A stretch of DNA of 53,252 nucleotides from Fibrobacter sp. UWH6 (GCF_900142465.1 NZ_FRAX01000021.1:1-53252); one strand, 5' to 3'; counted from the first letter of the stretch, positions 19,032 through 29,415 are shown. Translations and numbers: made by a program. The notes: a model not told the origin generated them from the letters alone.

Positions 19032-22000
19032 TTACTTCTTCTTGCCCTTCTTCTTACCCTTGGCCGGCTTGTTGTCTTCCTTGGGTTCTTCCTTCTTTGC
19101 TTCGGCCTTCTTGCCGCCGCGGAGGTCCTGCATCTTGAAACTTACGTTAATTTCAGCAGTTGCGACCTTGGAGTAGAGTCCACCCGGATCCTTCACCTTG
19201 AAGGTGAATTCATCGAGACCGGAGAAGCCCTTGTTCGGCATATAGGTGAAGGAACCATCCTTTTCATTCAGGTTGATCTTACCATTGCGCGGCTTCTGGA
19301 CAATCTGAACAGACACCGGCTTTTCGCCATCGGGGTCATTCACACCGGACATCAGGCCTTCAGAAGCGGAAACCTTAAGTTCATCGCCTTCCTGGGTCAT
19401 GTAAGTCTGGTTGCTTGCTTCCGGAGCGTTGTTCACGGGGATCACGGTGAACAGAGCGGACTTGCTAGCCTTTGCGCCTTCAGGGTCAGTGACGGTGAAG
19501 GTAATGCGTTCCGGCTTGCCCTTCCAGTGTTCGTGCGGCATAGCAACAATAGCGGTCTTAGCGTTCTTGTCATACTTGACAGTCAGGAACTTGTTGCCAG
19601 TGAAGGTCCACTTCAGTTCGTCGAAGCGATGGTCCTTATCGCGGGCATACTGGTCAAGCTTGATCTTACCCACAACGCCCTTGTTGTCATTTTCCTTGAT
19701 GGTGAAGTCAGGAATGTCGCGCATGATCGGAGCAGCATTCACATGCTTAACAACGAACTTGGCAACAGTCTTGTCCATGCCACCAGCCGGATCCTGAGCG
19801 GTAAAGACGAGGGTTTCTTCGCCGAACCAATCCTGCTTCTTCGGGCGGATCACAGCTTCGCGACCACCAGAAATTTCAACAGCCAGGTTCTTGGCACCGG
19901 TAACCTTCCACTTGATTTCATGAACCTTGTGGTCGGGGTCGGTAACGTAGTTATCCAGCTTGATAGCCTTGAAGGACTTACCTTCCAGAGTTTCCTGGCC
20001 AGGAATTTCCTTCACGACAGGAGGATCGTTTACGGGCTTCACGGTGAACTTCACAGGAATGGTAGCCTTTTCGCCAGCCGGGTCAAAGACGTTCACATTC
20101 ACAGTTTCGGTACCATTCCAGTACTTGTCCGGAATTTCAACAGTCAGCACACCCTTGTCGTCAATGTTGAAGATCAGGTCATGCTTAACAGCTTCAACAG
20201 CAGCACCCTTGGCCTTCTTGCCCTTCTTTGCCGGAGCATTCTTGGCAGCCTTGGAAGCCGGAGTTTCGTTATCCAGAGTCCAAACCAGTTCTTCCAGCTT
20301 GTTATCCGGATCGCTTACAACCTTGCTGAAGTCGAAGGGAGCAAACTGCTTCTTTTCTTCGATGACGAAGGGCTGAACAGGCTTCAGAACAGGAGGATCG
20401 TTCACCGGGGTCACTTCGAAGGTAGCCTTAGTAGAAGCAGAGGCACCTGCGATATCCTTAACGGTGAAGGTCAGGGTTTCCTTACCGAACCAGTTGGGGT
20501 TCGGGGTAATGACGTTAGCACGGTTACCCTTGATATCAACCTTCAGTTCCTTGTTGCCAGAAACAGACCAGTGGAGTTCATTGGGCTTGTTATCCGGGTC
20601 AGTTGCAGACTTGGACAGGTCAACAACCTGGAACTTTTCCTTTTCCTTGATCTTCTGACCAGCAACCTTGCTGATTACCGGAGGATCGTTAACCGGGGTC
20701 ACTTCGAAGGTCAGCTGCTGGGTAGCCTTTGCACCTTCCGGGTCAAAGACGTCGAGCTTGATCTTTTCGGTACCGTTCCAGTACTTATCCGGAGTAGAAA
20801 CAATCAGCTGCTTCTTGGCATTGATAGAAGCCTTGAGAGCGCGGGTCGGAGCCAGTTCGAACTTCAGCTGTTCAATCTTATGGTCAGGATCAGAAACGAA
20901 CTTGGTCAGGTCGATGGGCTGGAAGGATTCCTTTTCCTTGATGGTCTGGGTCGGAATCGGAGCGATAGCCGGAGCATCGTTCACAGATTCAACCAGGAAG
21001 TTAACGGTCTTGGAGTCCTTAGCACCTTCAGGGTCAGTAACAGTGAAGGTCACGTTACGTTCACCATTCCAGTACTTATCAGCAATCTTGATACGAGCAA
21101 TGTTCTTGTTGTCGATTTCCACCTGGAATTCGTCAACCGGTTCCGGTGCCGGTGCTTCCGGTTCTTCTTCAACCTTAGCACCCTTCTTGCCCTTCTTAGC
21201 AGGCTTCTTAGCCGGCTTCTTGGCAGGAGCAGGAGCAGCAGCGCCAACCTTGGCAACCTTAACGGTCCAAGTCAGGTCTTCCAGCTTGTGGTCCGGATCC
21301 TTAACGAACTTGTTAAGATCGATTTCCTTGAACTGGCCCTTTTCCTTGATCTTCTGAGCCGGGATGTCCTTCATGACAGGAGCATCGTTCACAGAAGTGA
21401 TTTCGAAGGTAGCGGTAGTAGAGGTAGTTGCACCATCCGGGTCAGTGACCTGGATAACCAGCATTTCAGGCTTGCACCAGAAATACGGATCCGGAGCGCT
21501 AACGGTAAGAATGCGGCTACCATTGATTTCAGCCTTCAGCTTCTTGTTGCCAGAAACGGTCCACTTCAGTTCGCTGGGCTTGTTGTCCGGATCCTTAACG
21601 TATTCGTCAAGCTTGATCTGGGCGAACTGCTGCTTTTCCTTGATCTTCTGGTCGGCAATCTTCTTGACGAAGACCGGAGCGTCGTTCACGCGGGTCACTT
21701 CGAAGATCATCTTATGAGTTGCAGATGCACCTTCAGGGTCGGTAACGGTGAATGCGATAGTTTCCTTGCCGTTCCACTGGTCATTGGGAACAGAAACAAT
21801 AGCGGTATTGTCCTTACGGAGGTCAACCTTCAGACCCTTGTTGCCAGACACGCTCCACTTCAGCTGAGTGGTCTTGTGATCCGGGTCAGAAGCGAGAGTA
21901 GAAAGGTCGATGGTCTTGAATACACCATTTTCCTTAATGGTTTCACCCTTCGGGGCCTTTTCAGAAATCTTCGGAGGATCGTTAATAGAACGAACTTCGT

Positions 22001-25000
22001 AGCGTGCGGTCTTTACAGCCTTTGCGCCTTCAGGGTCAGTAACGGTGAAGGTAATGTCTGCAGCACCATTCCAGTACTTATTGGGGATAACGACGGTAGC
22101 AACGCGAGCGCCACCTTCGCCCTTGTCCACCTTAACGGACAGGGTTTCACCTGCAGGAACTTCTTCAGCCTTTGCAGCCTTCTTGCCCTTGGCAGCAGGA
22201 GCACCAGCCTTAACCGGCTTCACGTCGAAGGACCACTTCAGATCAGCCTTCTTGTGGTCAGGATCGTTAACCAGGTCGTCCAGCTTGATGGTCTGGAACT
22301 GCTTCTTTTCGTCAATGGACTGATCCTTCAGTTCCTTAACAAAGACAGGAGCGTCGTTTACAGATTCAACGGTGAAGGTCACTTCACGGCTATCTGCAGC
22401 ACCTTCAGGGTCAACGACAGAGAACTTGATCTTTTCAGAACCGTGCCAGAACGGGTTGGGCTGGGTGATAGAAACGTTGTGGCTTGCATCCATAGCAACC
22501 TTCAGTTCCTTAGCACCTTCGATCTTCCACTTCAGCTTGTTCTTCGGGTGGTCAAGATCTTCAACATAGTTATCCAGGTTGAAGGACTTGAAGGAGCCCT
22601 TTTCCTTGATAGTCTGGTCAGCAATATCCTTCATGACCGGAGCATCGTTAATGGACTTCACGGTAAATGCAGCCGTAGCCTTGGCAGATGCACCTTCCGG
22701 GTCAGTAACGGTGAAGGTCAGCTTTTCGGAACCGTTCCACAGAACGTTCGGAGTCTTCACAGAAACCTTGCCGTCCTTGCCAACAGTAACCTTGAGGTCC
22801 TTAGCACCGGCAACATCAATCTTGAGCTTGTCGAATGCGTGGTCCGGATCCTTAACGATTGCAGCCAGGTCGAAGTCAGCAAACTGCTGCTTTTCGTCGA
22901 TGGTCTGATCCTTGATCTGACCGATAGTCGGAGCGTCGTTCACAGACTGAACGGTGAACAGAGCGGTGCAGGTAGCCTTGCCGCCATCCGGGTCTTCCAC
23001 CTTGAAGGTGATTTCTTCGGCACCATTCCAGTACTTGTCCGGAATAACGATCTTAGCCATACGCTGGCCATCAACAGACACCTTCAGAGCCGGGGTAGCA
23101 CCCTTGGCCTTGGGCTTGACATCGAAGGACCAGGTGAGCTGATCGGCCTTGTGGTCCGGATCGTTTACGATATCGTTCAGGTTAATGATTGCGAATTCAC
23201 GCTTTTCAGGAATGGTCTGATCCTTAATGGGCTTGGTGAATACGGGCAGGTCATTTACAGATTCAACAGTGAAGTTGACGGTACGCTTGTCAGCGGCACC
23301 TTCAGGGTCAGTAACGGTGAAGGTGATAGCTTCGGAACCATTCCAGTACTTGTTGGGAGTGGTAATGGTAGCCACATGCTTTGCGTCAATAGCAACCTTC
23401 AGGTCCTTGTTGCCGGAAACAGTCCACTTCAGCTTAGACTTATCGTGGTCAAGGTCTTCAACGAACTTATCCAGTTCGATGGTCTTGAATTCACCCTTTT
23501 CCTTGATGGTCTGGCCAGCAATATCCTTCATGACAGGAGGATCGTTGATGGACTTCACGGTGAACACAGCGTCGCTCTTGGCAGAAGCACCTTCAGGGTC
23601 AGTAACGGTGAAGGTCAGCTTTTCGGAACCGTTCCACAGCGGAGACGGAGCCTTAACAGTAGCGATACCGGACTTGTCGATATTAACCTTAAGTGCCTTG
23701 GCACCGGCAACATCCCACTTCAACTGGCCAAAGGCATGGTCAGCGTCAGAAGCGAGTTCAGCCAGGTTGATAGAAGCGAATTCCATCTTTTCGTCGATCA
23801 TCTGGTCCGGAATCTTCTTGAGAACCGGCACATCGTTTACAGACTGAACGGTAAAGACGGCCTTAGAGGTAGCCTTTGCGCCTTCCGGGTCAGTGGCGGT
23901 GAAGGAGATTTCATCGGCACCGTTCCAGAGCTTGTTGGGGATAACGATCTTGGCAACCTGCTGAGCGTCGATTTCAACAGTGAGGCCAGGTTCCTTGCCC
24001 TTGATAGTAGACTTGACATCAACAGAGAAGGTCAGGTCGCTAAGCTTGTGGTCCAGGTCACGAACCATTTCACCCAGCTTGACCGGAGTGAACTGGCCCT
24101 TTTCCTTGATGGTCTGCGGAGCAATCTGCTTTACGAATTCGGGAACGTCGTTCACGGATTCAACAGTGTAAGCCACAGAGCGTTCATCGGTAGCGCCTTC
24201 CGGGTCAGTCACCTTGATGGTGAGAGTTTCGGAACCGTTCCACTGCGGAGACGGAGGAGTTACCTTCATAACGCGGTTACCGTCAACAGCAACCTTAAGT
24301 TCGCGGTTACCGGTGATGGTCCACTTCAGCTTATCCTTGGAGTGGTCCAGATCATCAACATACTTATCCAGTTCAACAACCTTGAACTGTTCCTTTTCCT
24401 TGATGGTCTGTTCCGGGATATCCTTCATGACAGGAGGATCGTTGATGGACTTCACGGTGAGCTTCATCTGAGTCTTAGCAACGCCGCCTTCGGGGTCGGT
24501 TGCAGAGAAGGTCAGAGTTTCAGAACCGTTCCAGAGTTCGCTGGGGGTCTTGAAAGAAACTTCGCGAGTCTTGTTATTCAGGTTGACCTTGATATCCTTG
24601 TTGCCGGTAATTTCAACCTTGAGCTTGGAAATATCGTGGTCAGCGTCAGACAGATATTCGTCCAGAACGATAGAAGAGAATTCGTTCTTTTCTTCGATAG
24701 TCTGGTCAGGAATCTTCTTGAATACAGGCAGGTCGTTGATGGACTTCACAGACAAAGTCACATCCTGCTTGACAGAAGCGCCATCCGGGTCGGTGCAGGT
24801 GAAGGTCACCACTGCAGTACCGTTCCAGTAGGTATCCGGGATTTCGATGGAAGCCACGCGAGAATCATCGATGTTCACGCTGAGGGTACCAGATTCCGGT
24901 TCCTTGCCCTGATGCTTAACATCAGCTTCCCAGGACAGTTCGGAATTCTTGTGGTCGGCATCCTTCACGAATTCGTCAAGCTTGATCTTGGCGAACAGCT

Positions 25001-26354
25001 TCTTTTCGTCAATGGTCTGGTTGGGGATAGCCTTGACCAGAACAGGAACGTCGTTCACAGAGTTAACGGTGAAGGTATTTTCGGATTCAGCGCATGCGCC
25101 TTCGGGGTCGCAAGCCTTGAACTTGATGGATTCGCTACCGTTCCAGAGTTTGTTCGGAATCTTGATAGTAGCGGTCTTGCCATTCAGAACAACCTTCAGG
25201 TCCTTAGTACCAGAAATGGTCCACTTAAGTTGTTCGAAAGAGTGGTCCGGATCCTTGATCAGCTTGTCCAGTTCGATGGGCTTGAATTCCTGCTTTTCAT
25301 CGATGGTCTGTTCAGGAACATCTTGAACAAATTCAGGAGCATCGTTAATGGACTTAACGGTGAAGGTTACCTTAGCGCTAGCGGAAGCACCGGCAGCGTC
25401 GGTTGCCTTGAAGATAAAGGTTTCAGAGCCGTTCCAGAATTCATTCGGGATCTTGACGTTGGCGGTACCGTACTTGTCGATTTCGACCTTCAGGTCCTTA
25501 CCACCTTCGACAGTCCACTTCAGCTTGGCGACATCGTCATCAACGTCGCTCACGAAATCAGTGAGGCTGATGGATTCGAATTCATTCTTTTCATCGATGG
25601 TCTGGTCAGGAATCTTCTGCATGACCGGAGCATCGTTAATGGGCTTCACAGTGAACACAGCGGTCTTGGAATCGCTGGCGTATTCACCATCAGTTGCAGT
25701 GAACTTGATCTTTGCGGAACCATACCAGTTGGGGTCCGGGATCACCACAGTGGCAACGCGGTTCGGGTCGATTTCCACGTTCAGGTCGCCATCGGCCTGA
25801 TCCTTGCCATTGGGCTGGATATCGAATTCCCAAAGCATCTGATTCTTCGGATGGTCGGGGTCAGTAACGAAGTCATCAAGCTTGATCTTGGTGAACTGCT
25901 TACCTTCGTCGATGGTCTGGTCAGGAATCTGAGCCACCACCGGAGGATTGTTCACGGATTCAACATTGAAGTTTACAGTTTCAGAACCGATTGCGCCCTT
26001 AGTATCAGTAGCGGCGAAGGTAATGTCTTCGTTGCCGTTCCAGTACTGATCGGGTGTTTCGATGGTTGCCACGCGTTCCGGAGAAATGGACACCTTCAGC
26101 TTCTTGTTGCCGGAGACGGACCACTTCAGCTGGTTCGGCTTATCCATATCGTCGGATACGTAGCTATCCAACTTAATCGGTGCAAATTTGCCACCTTCGT
26201 TAATGGATTCACCAGGAATACCCATCACGGAAGGAGCGTTATTTTCGACAGCGGCTGCATTACCAGAACCAGCTTCTTGAGCAATTACGCCGACCGAGGC
26301 CAGTAGTCCGGTTGAAGCAAGCAGAGCTGCTACAGACCAGTTTTTTCGTTTCAT
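19032..26354 (-). CDS. Giant exported protein of about 23 tandem cadherin/Ig-like domains
   Basis: A 2440-residue exported protein, probably a long surface or adhesin-like rod. The signal peptide is MKRKNWSVAALLASTGLLASVGVIA. I count 22 domains of about 95-125 residues beginning with a V/I-ND-x-P motif, then Q-T-I-D/K-E-K, a D-x-DH motif, L-K-W, P-x-x-W-N-G-S-E and T-DPEGA. A 23rd, different cadherin-like domain (from about residue 2310, NNAPEASNQTY) and a Lys-rich tail ending GKKKGKKK follow. Every third domain (2, 5, 8, 11, 14, 17, 20) carries an extra loop, and in 14, 17 and 20 this loop is Lys/Ala/Pro-rich. A good ribosome site (GGGAG) precedes ATG 26354. No sorting domain or enzyme domain is seen. 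Acidic D-x-DH motifs between domains could bind calcium; this is inference. Confidence 0.88.
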   Translation of the reverse strand: MKRKNWSVAALLASTGLLASVGVIAQEAGSGNAAAVENNAPSVMGIPGESINEGGKFAPIKLDSYVSDDMDKPNQLKWSVSGNKKLKVSISPERVATIETPDQYWNGNEDITFAATDTKGAIGSETVNFNVESVNNPPVVAQIPDQTIDEGKQFTKIKLDDFVTDPDHPKNQMLWEFDIQPNGKDQADGDLNVEIDPNRVATVVIPDPNWYGSAKIKFTATDGEYASDSKTAVFTVKPINDAPVMQKIPDQTIDEKNEFESISLTDFVSDVDDDVAKLKWTVEGGKDLKVEIDKYGTANVKIPNEFWNGSETFIFKATDAAGASASAKVTFTVKSINDAPEFVQDVPEQTIDEKQEFKPIELDKLIKDPDHSFEQLKWTISGTKDLKVVLNGKTATIKIPNKLWNGSESIKFKACDPEGACAESENTFTVNSVNDVPVLVKAIPNQTIDEKKLFAKIKLDEFVKDADHKNSELSWEADVKHQGKEPESGTLSVNIDDSRVASIEIPDTYWNGTAVVTFTCTDPDGASVKQDVTLSVKSINDLPVFKKIPDQTIEEKNEFSSIVLDEYLSDADHDISKLKVEITGNKDIKVNLNNKTREVSFKTPSELWNGSETLTFSATDPEGGVAKTQMKLTVKSINDPPVMKDIPEQTIKEKEQFKVVELDKYVDDLDHSKDKLKWTITGNRELKVAVDGNRVMKVTPPSPQWNGSETLTIKVTDPEGATDERSVAYTVESVNDVPEFVKQIAPQTIKEKGQFTPVKLGEMVRDLDHKLSDLTFSVDVKSTIKGKEPGLTVEIDAQQVAKIVIPNKLWNGADEISFTATDPEGAKATSKAVFTVQSVNDVPVLKKIPDQMIDEKMEFASINLAELASDADHAFGQLKWDVAGAKALKVNIDKSGIATVKAPSPLWNGSEKLTFTVTDPEGASAKSDAVFTVKSINDPPVMKDIAGQTIKEKGEFKTIELDKFVEDLDHDKSKLKWTVSGNKDLKVAIDAKHVATITTPNKYWNGSEAITFTVTDPEGAADKRTVNFTVESVNDLPVFTKPIKDQTIPEKREFAIINLNDIVNDPDHKADQLTWSFDVKPKAKGATPALKVSVDGQRMAKIVIPDKYWNGAEEITFKVEDPDGGKATCTALFTVQSVNDAPTIGQIKDQTIDEKQQFADFDLAAIVKDPDHAFDKLKIDVAGAKDLKVTVGKDGKVSVKTPNVLWNGSEKLTFTVTDPEGASAKATAAFTVKSINDAPVMKDIADQTIKEKGSFKSFNLDNYVEDLDHPKNKLKWKIEGAKELKVAMDASHNVSITQPNPFWHGSEKIKFSVVDPEGAADSREVTFTVESVNDAPVFVKELKDQSIDEKKQFQTIKLDDLVNDPDHKKADLKWSFDVKPVKAGAPAAKGKKAAKAEEVPAGETLSVKVDKGEGGARVATVVIPNKYWNGAADITFTVTDPEGAKAVKTARYEVRSINDPPKISEKAPKGETIKENGVFKTIDLSTLASDPDHKTTQLKWSVSGNKGLKVDLRKDNTAIVSVPNDQWNGKETIAFTVTDPEGASATHKMIFEVTRVNDAPVFVKKIADQKIKEKQQFAQIKLDEYVKDPDNKPSELKWTVSGNKKLKAEINGSRILTVSAPDPYFWCKPEMLVIQVTDPDGATTSTTATFEITSVNDAPVMKDIPAQKIKEKGQFKEIDLNKFVKDPDHKLEDLTWTVKVAKVGAAAPAPAKKPAKKPAKKGKKGAKVEEEPEAPAPEPVDEFQVEIDNKNIARIKIADKYWNGERNVTFTVTDPEGAKDSKTVNFLVESVNDAPAIAPIPTQTIKEKESFQPIDLTKFVSDPDHKIEQLKFELAPTRALKASINAKKQLIVSTPDKYWNGTEKIKLDVFDPEGAKATQQLTFEVTPVNDPPVISKVAGQKIKEKEKFQVVDLSKSATDPDNKPNELHWSVSGNKELKVDIKGNRANVITPNPNWFGKETLTFTVKDIAGASASTKATFEVTPVNDPPVLKPVQPFVIEEKKQFAPFDFSKVVSDPDNKLEELVWTLDNETPASKAAKNAPAKKGKKAKGAAVEAVKHDLIFNIDDKGVLTVEIPDKYWNGTETVNVNVFDPAGEKATIPVKFTVKPVNDPPVVKEIPGQETLEGKSFKAIKLDNYVTDPDHKVHEIKWKVTGAKNLAVEISGGREAVIRPKKQDWFGEETLVFTAQDPAGGMDKTVAKFVVKHVNAAPIMRDIPDFTIKENDNKGVVGKIKLDQYARDKDHRFDELKWTFTGNKFLTVKYDKNAKTAIVAMPHEHWKGKPERITFTVTDPEGAKASKSALFTVIPVNNAPEASNQTYMTQEGDELKVSASEGLMSGVNDPDGEKPVSVQIVQKPRNGKINLNEKDGSFTYMPNKGFSGLDEFTFKVKDPGGLYSKVATAEINVSFKMQDLRGGKKAEAKKEEPKEDNKPAKGKKKGKKK

Positions 26355-26800
26355 TTATGATCTCCCATAAATTCCATCCACTATGCATTCGTTCACTTTT
26401 GTTTTCACAAAAACCATAAACACGCTAGCGGTAAAGCGAGTTATACCGCCCAAATATAGTGTTTTCAAACACATTTTTACAAAAAACTGACGTTTTTAAG
26501 CCCAAAATGGAACTTTTAACACTTGACAAAAAAGACAATCTTTCGTAAGTCGTTGATAATCAACAAGATACCAAAGTAATTAAAAAAAAAGTTTTTTTCA
26601 TAAAATAAGAGAGACAGGATAGTCTTTCCTGTAATGGGTTCACCCAGTCAGAACGTCTAATTGTAAATTTTTCGTAAAATTGAAACTTTTTTACGTCCGA
26701 GTTGCCCAGGACCCCCTTTTTGAGGCCCTTTTTCTATGACAAGTTTCCAACAAAAAATTATCTTGCATACAGAATTAACAATAATAAAAAGGTGTATATA
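26355..26800. other. Divergent intergenic region
   Basis: About 445 AT-rich bases separate the divergent repeat-protein gene and the next plus-strand gene. It contains the short palindrome GTTGAT-A-ATCAAC (about 26552-26564) and a small hairpin GGGT-TC-ACCC near 26637. The promoters of both genes should be here, but I cannot place them with confidence. No gene is seen. Confidence 0.4.
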
Positions 26801-27211
26801 ATGAAATTCGTATTCCTCTGCGACGCAAATTACCTCAAGGGTGACATGGTCAACTTCGTGAACAACTTCCCCACCAATCACGAACTGGTCACCATGACTT
26901 CCGACGAACTGCTCCAGACCAAGTCCATCTTTGACGGCACTTTCGCAGTTCTCGCCGAACGTACCACCTGGCAGAAGAATTTCAGCCTGTTCCGCTACTT
27001 CGGCCTGCTGCCCCTGCTGGAAGTCCTTCCCCTGGGCGTCGTTAGCCGTTCTCGCCGTAGCGAGCCCCTCAAGGGCCGTACCCAGAACCGCAACCAGGAA
27101 ATCTACTTCAACCCCTCCTCCACCGCCGAAGAACTCTTCCTCCAGGTGGACAAGTTCGTTGCAGCTCCTCCTGCAGGTTTCACCTACCCCCGCGGCACCG
27201 CAAAGGCTTAA
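26801..27211 (+). CDS. Hypothetical protein, 136 residues
   Basis: A soluble protein of unknown function. It starts MKFVFLCDANYLKGDMVNFV and has no signal peptide or membrane segment. The middle is Leu/Val-rich (RYFGLLPLLEVLPLGVVSRSRR), and the C-terminus is Pro/Gly-rich. I chose ATG 26801, with AAAAGG about nine bases upstream, over an earlier non-ATG frame start. It ends 12 bases before the M23 peptidase gene, so the two are probably co-transcribed and may work together at the cell envelope. I do not recognise a family. Confidence 0.7.
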   Translation: MKFVFLCDANYLKGDMVNFVNNFPTNHELVTMTSDELLQTKSIFDGTFAVLAERTTWQKNFSLFRYFGLLPLLEVLPLGVVSRSRRSEPLKGRTQNRNQEIYFNPSSTAEELFLQVDKFVAAPPAGFTYPRGTAKA

Positions 27212-27223
27212 TCAAAAGCTTTT

Positions 27224-28678
27224 ATGCAGCGTAAGGTTCTAGACAACCTGTACCGTCAAGGCGGTCTGACCCTTTTCGCCTTCCCTTGTGAACAAGCCGA
27301 CACCCAAAAGTCGGCTATTCCTCTGGAAAGCCTACAAAATCTGGCTCTGGCGCTCAACGCCGGGGCTTCTTTTGTGCTTATGGATTTTTCGGGCAAACAT
27401 CCTTTTAACGACACCGTACTCAAAAGGAGCCTTCCCGAAAACGACGACCAGTTCCGCGAACTTTACCACCTGCTGCAAGAAATCAAGAAAACAACGCCCC
27501 AGGTCATCGGCATCCTTCCGCAAGAAGTTACCGAGGTACAGGCCCGCTACCTGGCGCTTATCGCCCGCGGTCTCATCATCGCCGACAACGACGAACCCAA
27601 CAGCGACACGGCGGCAATTTATCTGGAAGACGCACCTAGCCTGCAGAAAATACCTCTGCTCTGGTTACACAAGTTTGTTCCAAACCGTCGTCGTTTCCCC
27701 GGTGCAGCAAAGGCAGTAAAGCGCAGCGTATCCCTGTTCGGCGAAGTCCGTAAAAGCAACTGGCAGACAAATCCAGCCGGCTTCGTCAAGATCATCGAGA
27801 ACCTGCACAAGCTGGAGATTCTCAGAAAGAATCCCCTAGACGGTATTTCCAAAGTCTTCAAGCGATTCTTCCCGCTGTTCCTGCTACTGGCAATTACAAT
27901 TCCGTTCTTCTTCTTCAGCCACCTGGAACCCGGAGTTTCGAACATCCGCAACAGGACCCAGGAGCGAGACCACCTGTCTGTGGCACCGTCCTTCGAATAC
28001 GTTTTCGACGGCAAGGAAACCATGCAACGAATCGCCCGTTACGCCATCGGACGATTCAACGCCACCATTACAAACGAACGCATGATCCGTCAATACGTCA
28101 ACGTCACCCTAGACGAAAACGGTTACGACGGCAAATCCTGGGAAAAGAACGGGTTCCACATCCCTCCCGCCGGAACAACAATCAAGTATTCCCGCCCCGA
28201 CTACCTGGGCCAAACAGCCACAGACTCCATCGGTGCCGCCTGGAAGTACTGGACCTCCATCGTCTCTGACAGCATCAGCTACCTTACTGAATTTTACCAC
28301 GCAAAGCCGAGCGCCAACCAGCGCCAGCACAACGGCATTGACCTGGCCAGCCGCCAGGGCGCCCGAATCCTGGCACCGTTCGCAGCAAAGGCCTGGACCA
28401 GCAAAGACGAAAGAGGCGGCGTCATCATCGGCCTTGTACGCGAAAAGGACGTCATCCTGTTCATGCACTGCGACAAGCTCCTTTACCTAGACGGCCAGGA
28501 AGTTATGGCAGGCGATCCCATCGCAACCGTAGGTATCACGGGACACACTACAGGCCCTCACGCCCACGTTGTCACAGGCCTTATCGACAGGAACGGAGAC
28601 AAGCGCATCGGCAACGTCCGCTACAAGGTAATCGACCCTATCAAGTGGTTCTATCTCTTTAAGCCAAACAGTCCCTAG
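27224..28678 (+). CDS. Membrane-anchored M23 (LytM-type) peptidase
   Basis: Probably a peptidoglycan endopeptidase or a regulator of cell-wall hydrolases. Residues 1-200 form a cytoplasmic or unknown region. One membrane helix follows (about 210-228, FFPLFLLLAITIPFFFFSHL), then a periplasmic linker, and a C-terminal M23 domain from about 360. The zinc ligands look intact: HNGID (about 368-372) and GPHAHV (about 443-448). At 484 residues, with the internal membrane helix rather than an N-terminal signal, the arrangement is unusual for M23 enzymes. The ATG at 27224 follows the 136-residue gene by 12 bases. The peptidase domain is clear; the N-terminal half is not recognised. Confidence 0.85.
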   Translation: MQRKVLDNLYRQGGLTLFAFPCEQADTQKSAIPLESLQNLALALNAGASFVLMDFSGKHPFNDTVLKRSLPENDDQFRELYHLLQEIKKTTPQVIGILPQEVTEVQARYLALIARGLIIADNDEPNSDTAAIYLEDAPSLQKIPLLWLHKFVPNRRRFPGAAKAVKRSVSLFGEVRKSNWQTNPAGFVKIIENLHKLEILRKNPLDGISKVFKRFFPLFLLLAITIPFFFFSHLEPGVSNIRNRTQERDHLSVAPSFEYVFDGKETMQRIARYAIGRFNATITNERMIRQYVNVTLDENGYDGKSWEKNGFHIPPAGTTIKYSRPDYLGQTATDSIGAAWKYWTSIVSDSISYLTEFYHAKPSANQRQHNGIDLASRQGARILAPFAAKAWTSKDERGGVIIGLVREKDVILFMHCDKLLYLDGQEVMAGDPIATVGITGHTTGPHAHVVTGLIDRNGDKRIGNVRYKVIDPIKWFYLFKPNSP

Positions 28679-28818
28679 TCCTTTATTTTAGCGGAATCCA
28701 GCCCGCCAGCCGTTGTAAAAAACACAACACTCTACATCGTTTTTTTCTGTGTGATTTTTAACACAAGCGAAACGAAAATATGTTCAAAAAAACTTTTTCT
28801 TATGCTTTTTAGGCATTG

Positions 28819-28836
28819 TGTAATCTAAAAATTACA
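28819..28836. promoter_or_regulatory. Small palindrome upstream of lipoprotein gene
   Basis: TGTAAT-CTAAAA-ATTACA is a perfect 6-6-6 palindrome about 90 bases before the lipoprotein start codon. It is of operator size; no binding protein can be named. Confidence 0.35.
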
Positions 28837-28927
28837 TTCGCCATCTCGCCAAGATATCCACAAATAAATAACTTTGCACGCGGAATTAGGGATTGGTAAA
28901 AAACAACGGGTAAAAAAGGAAATAAAA

Positions 28928-29377
28928 ATGAAGTTTAGTGTTTTGGCTTTCTTGACCATTACCGCCGCCCTACTCACCGCATGCTCCGGCATCGTCACCC
29001 CCAAGGCAGAACTGGCTTCCCACGACTCTGACCACAGCATTCCCGCTATTGACAACATGATCGTATCCCTGAAGCAGGAATACATCAACAAGTGCTACAT
29101 GCCCGTCGCCAAGCGCAATCCTCCAGAAAACGCCTGCCAGTCTGAACTGTTCCAGACTCTGGAACGCCGCTACAATTTGAACTTCAACCAGAACCACGTG
29201 GCCATGGCCGCAAACGTCCTGTTCTTCAAGGATGTGGATGCAAAGATCGTAGAAATGTCCCGTAACGATCCCGAAGTCCGTAACGCCATCCGCGCAGGCG
29301 CTTTCACCAGCACCAGCGAAATGCTGGCCTACTACAAGGGCAAGTATCAGTTCGAAACTCAGCTGGAACAGTACTAA
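28928..29377 (+). CDS. Lipoprotein of unknown function
   Basis: A 149-residue outer- or inner-membrane lipoprotein. The leader MKFSVLAFLTITAALLTAC ends in the lipobox LTAC, with Ser after the Cys, which favours outer-membrane sorting in many Gram-negatives. The mature part is helical and contains two further Cys (KCYMP, ENACQ) that could form a disulphide. It has a ribosome site AAAAGGAAAT before ATG 28928 and its own terminator downstream. The frame is intact here, unlike several other exported-protein genes of this window. No family recognised. Confidence 0.8.
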   Translation: MKFSVLAFLTITAALLTACSGIVTPKAELASHDSDHSIPAIDNMIVSLKQEYINKCYMPVAKRNPPENACQSELFQTLERRYNLNFNQNHVAMAANVLFFKDVDAKIVEMSRNDPEVRNAIRAGAFTSTSEMLAYYKGKYQFETQLEQY

Positions 29378-29415
29378 TCGCCCCTTGGCCAATCAATAAA
29401 TAAGGTTTGATTCAA

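Noticed and set aside
19527-26306. A 2259-codon open frame on the plus strand opposite the repeat-protein gene
   Set aside because: It is the antisense shadow of a repetitive, codon-biased gene; its repeats mirror the domain repeats, and it has no start context or domain.
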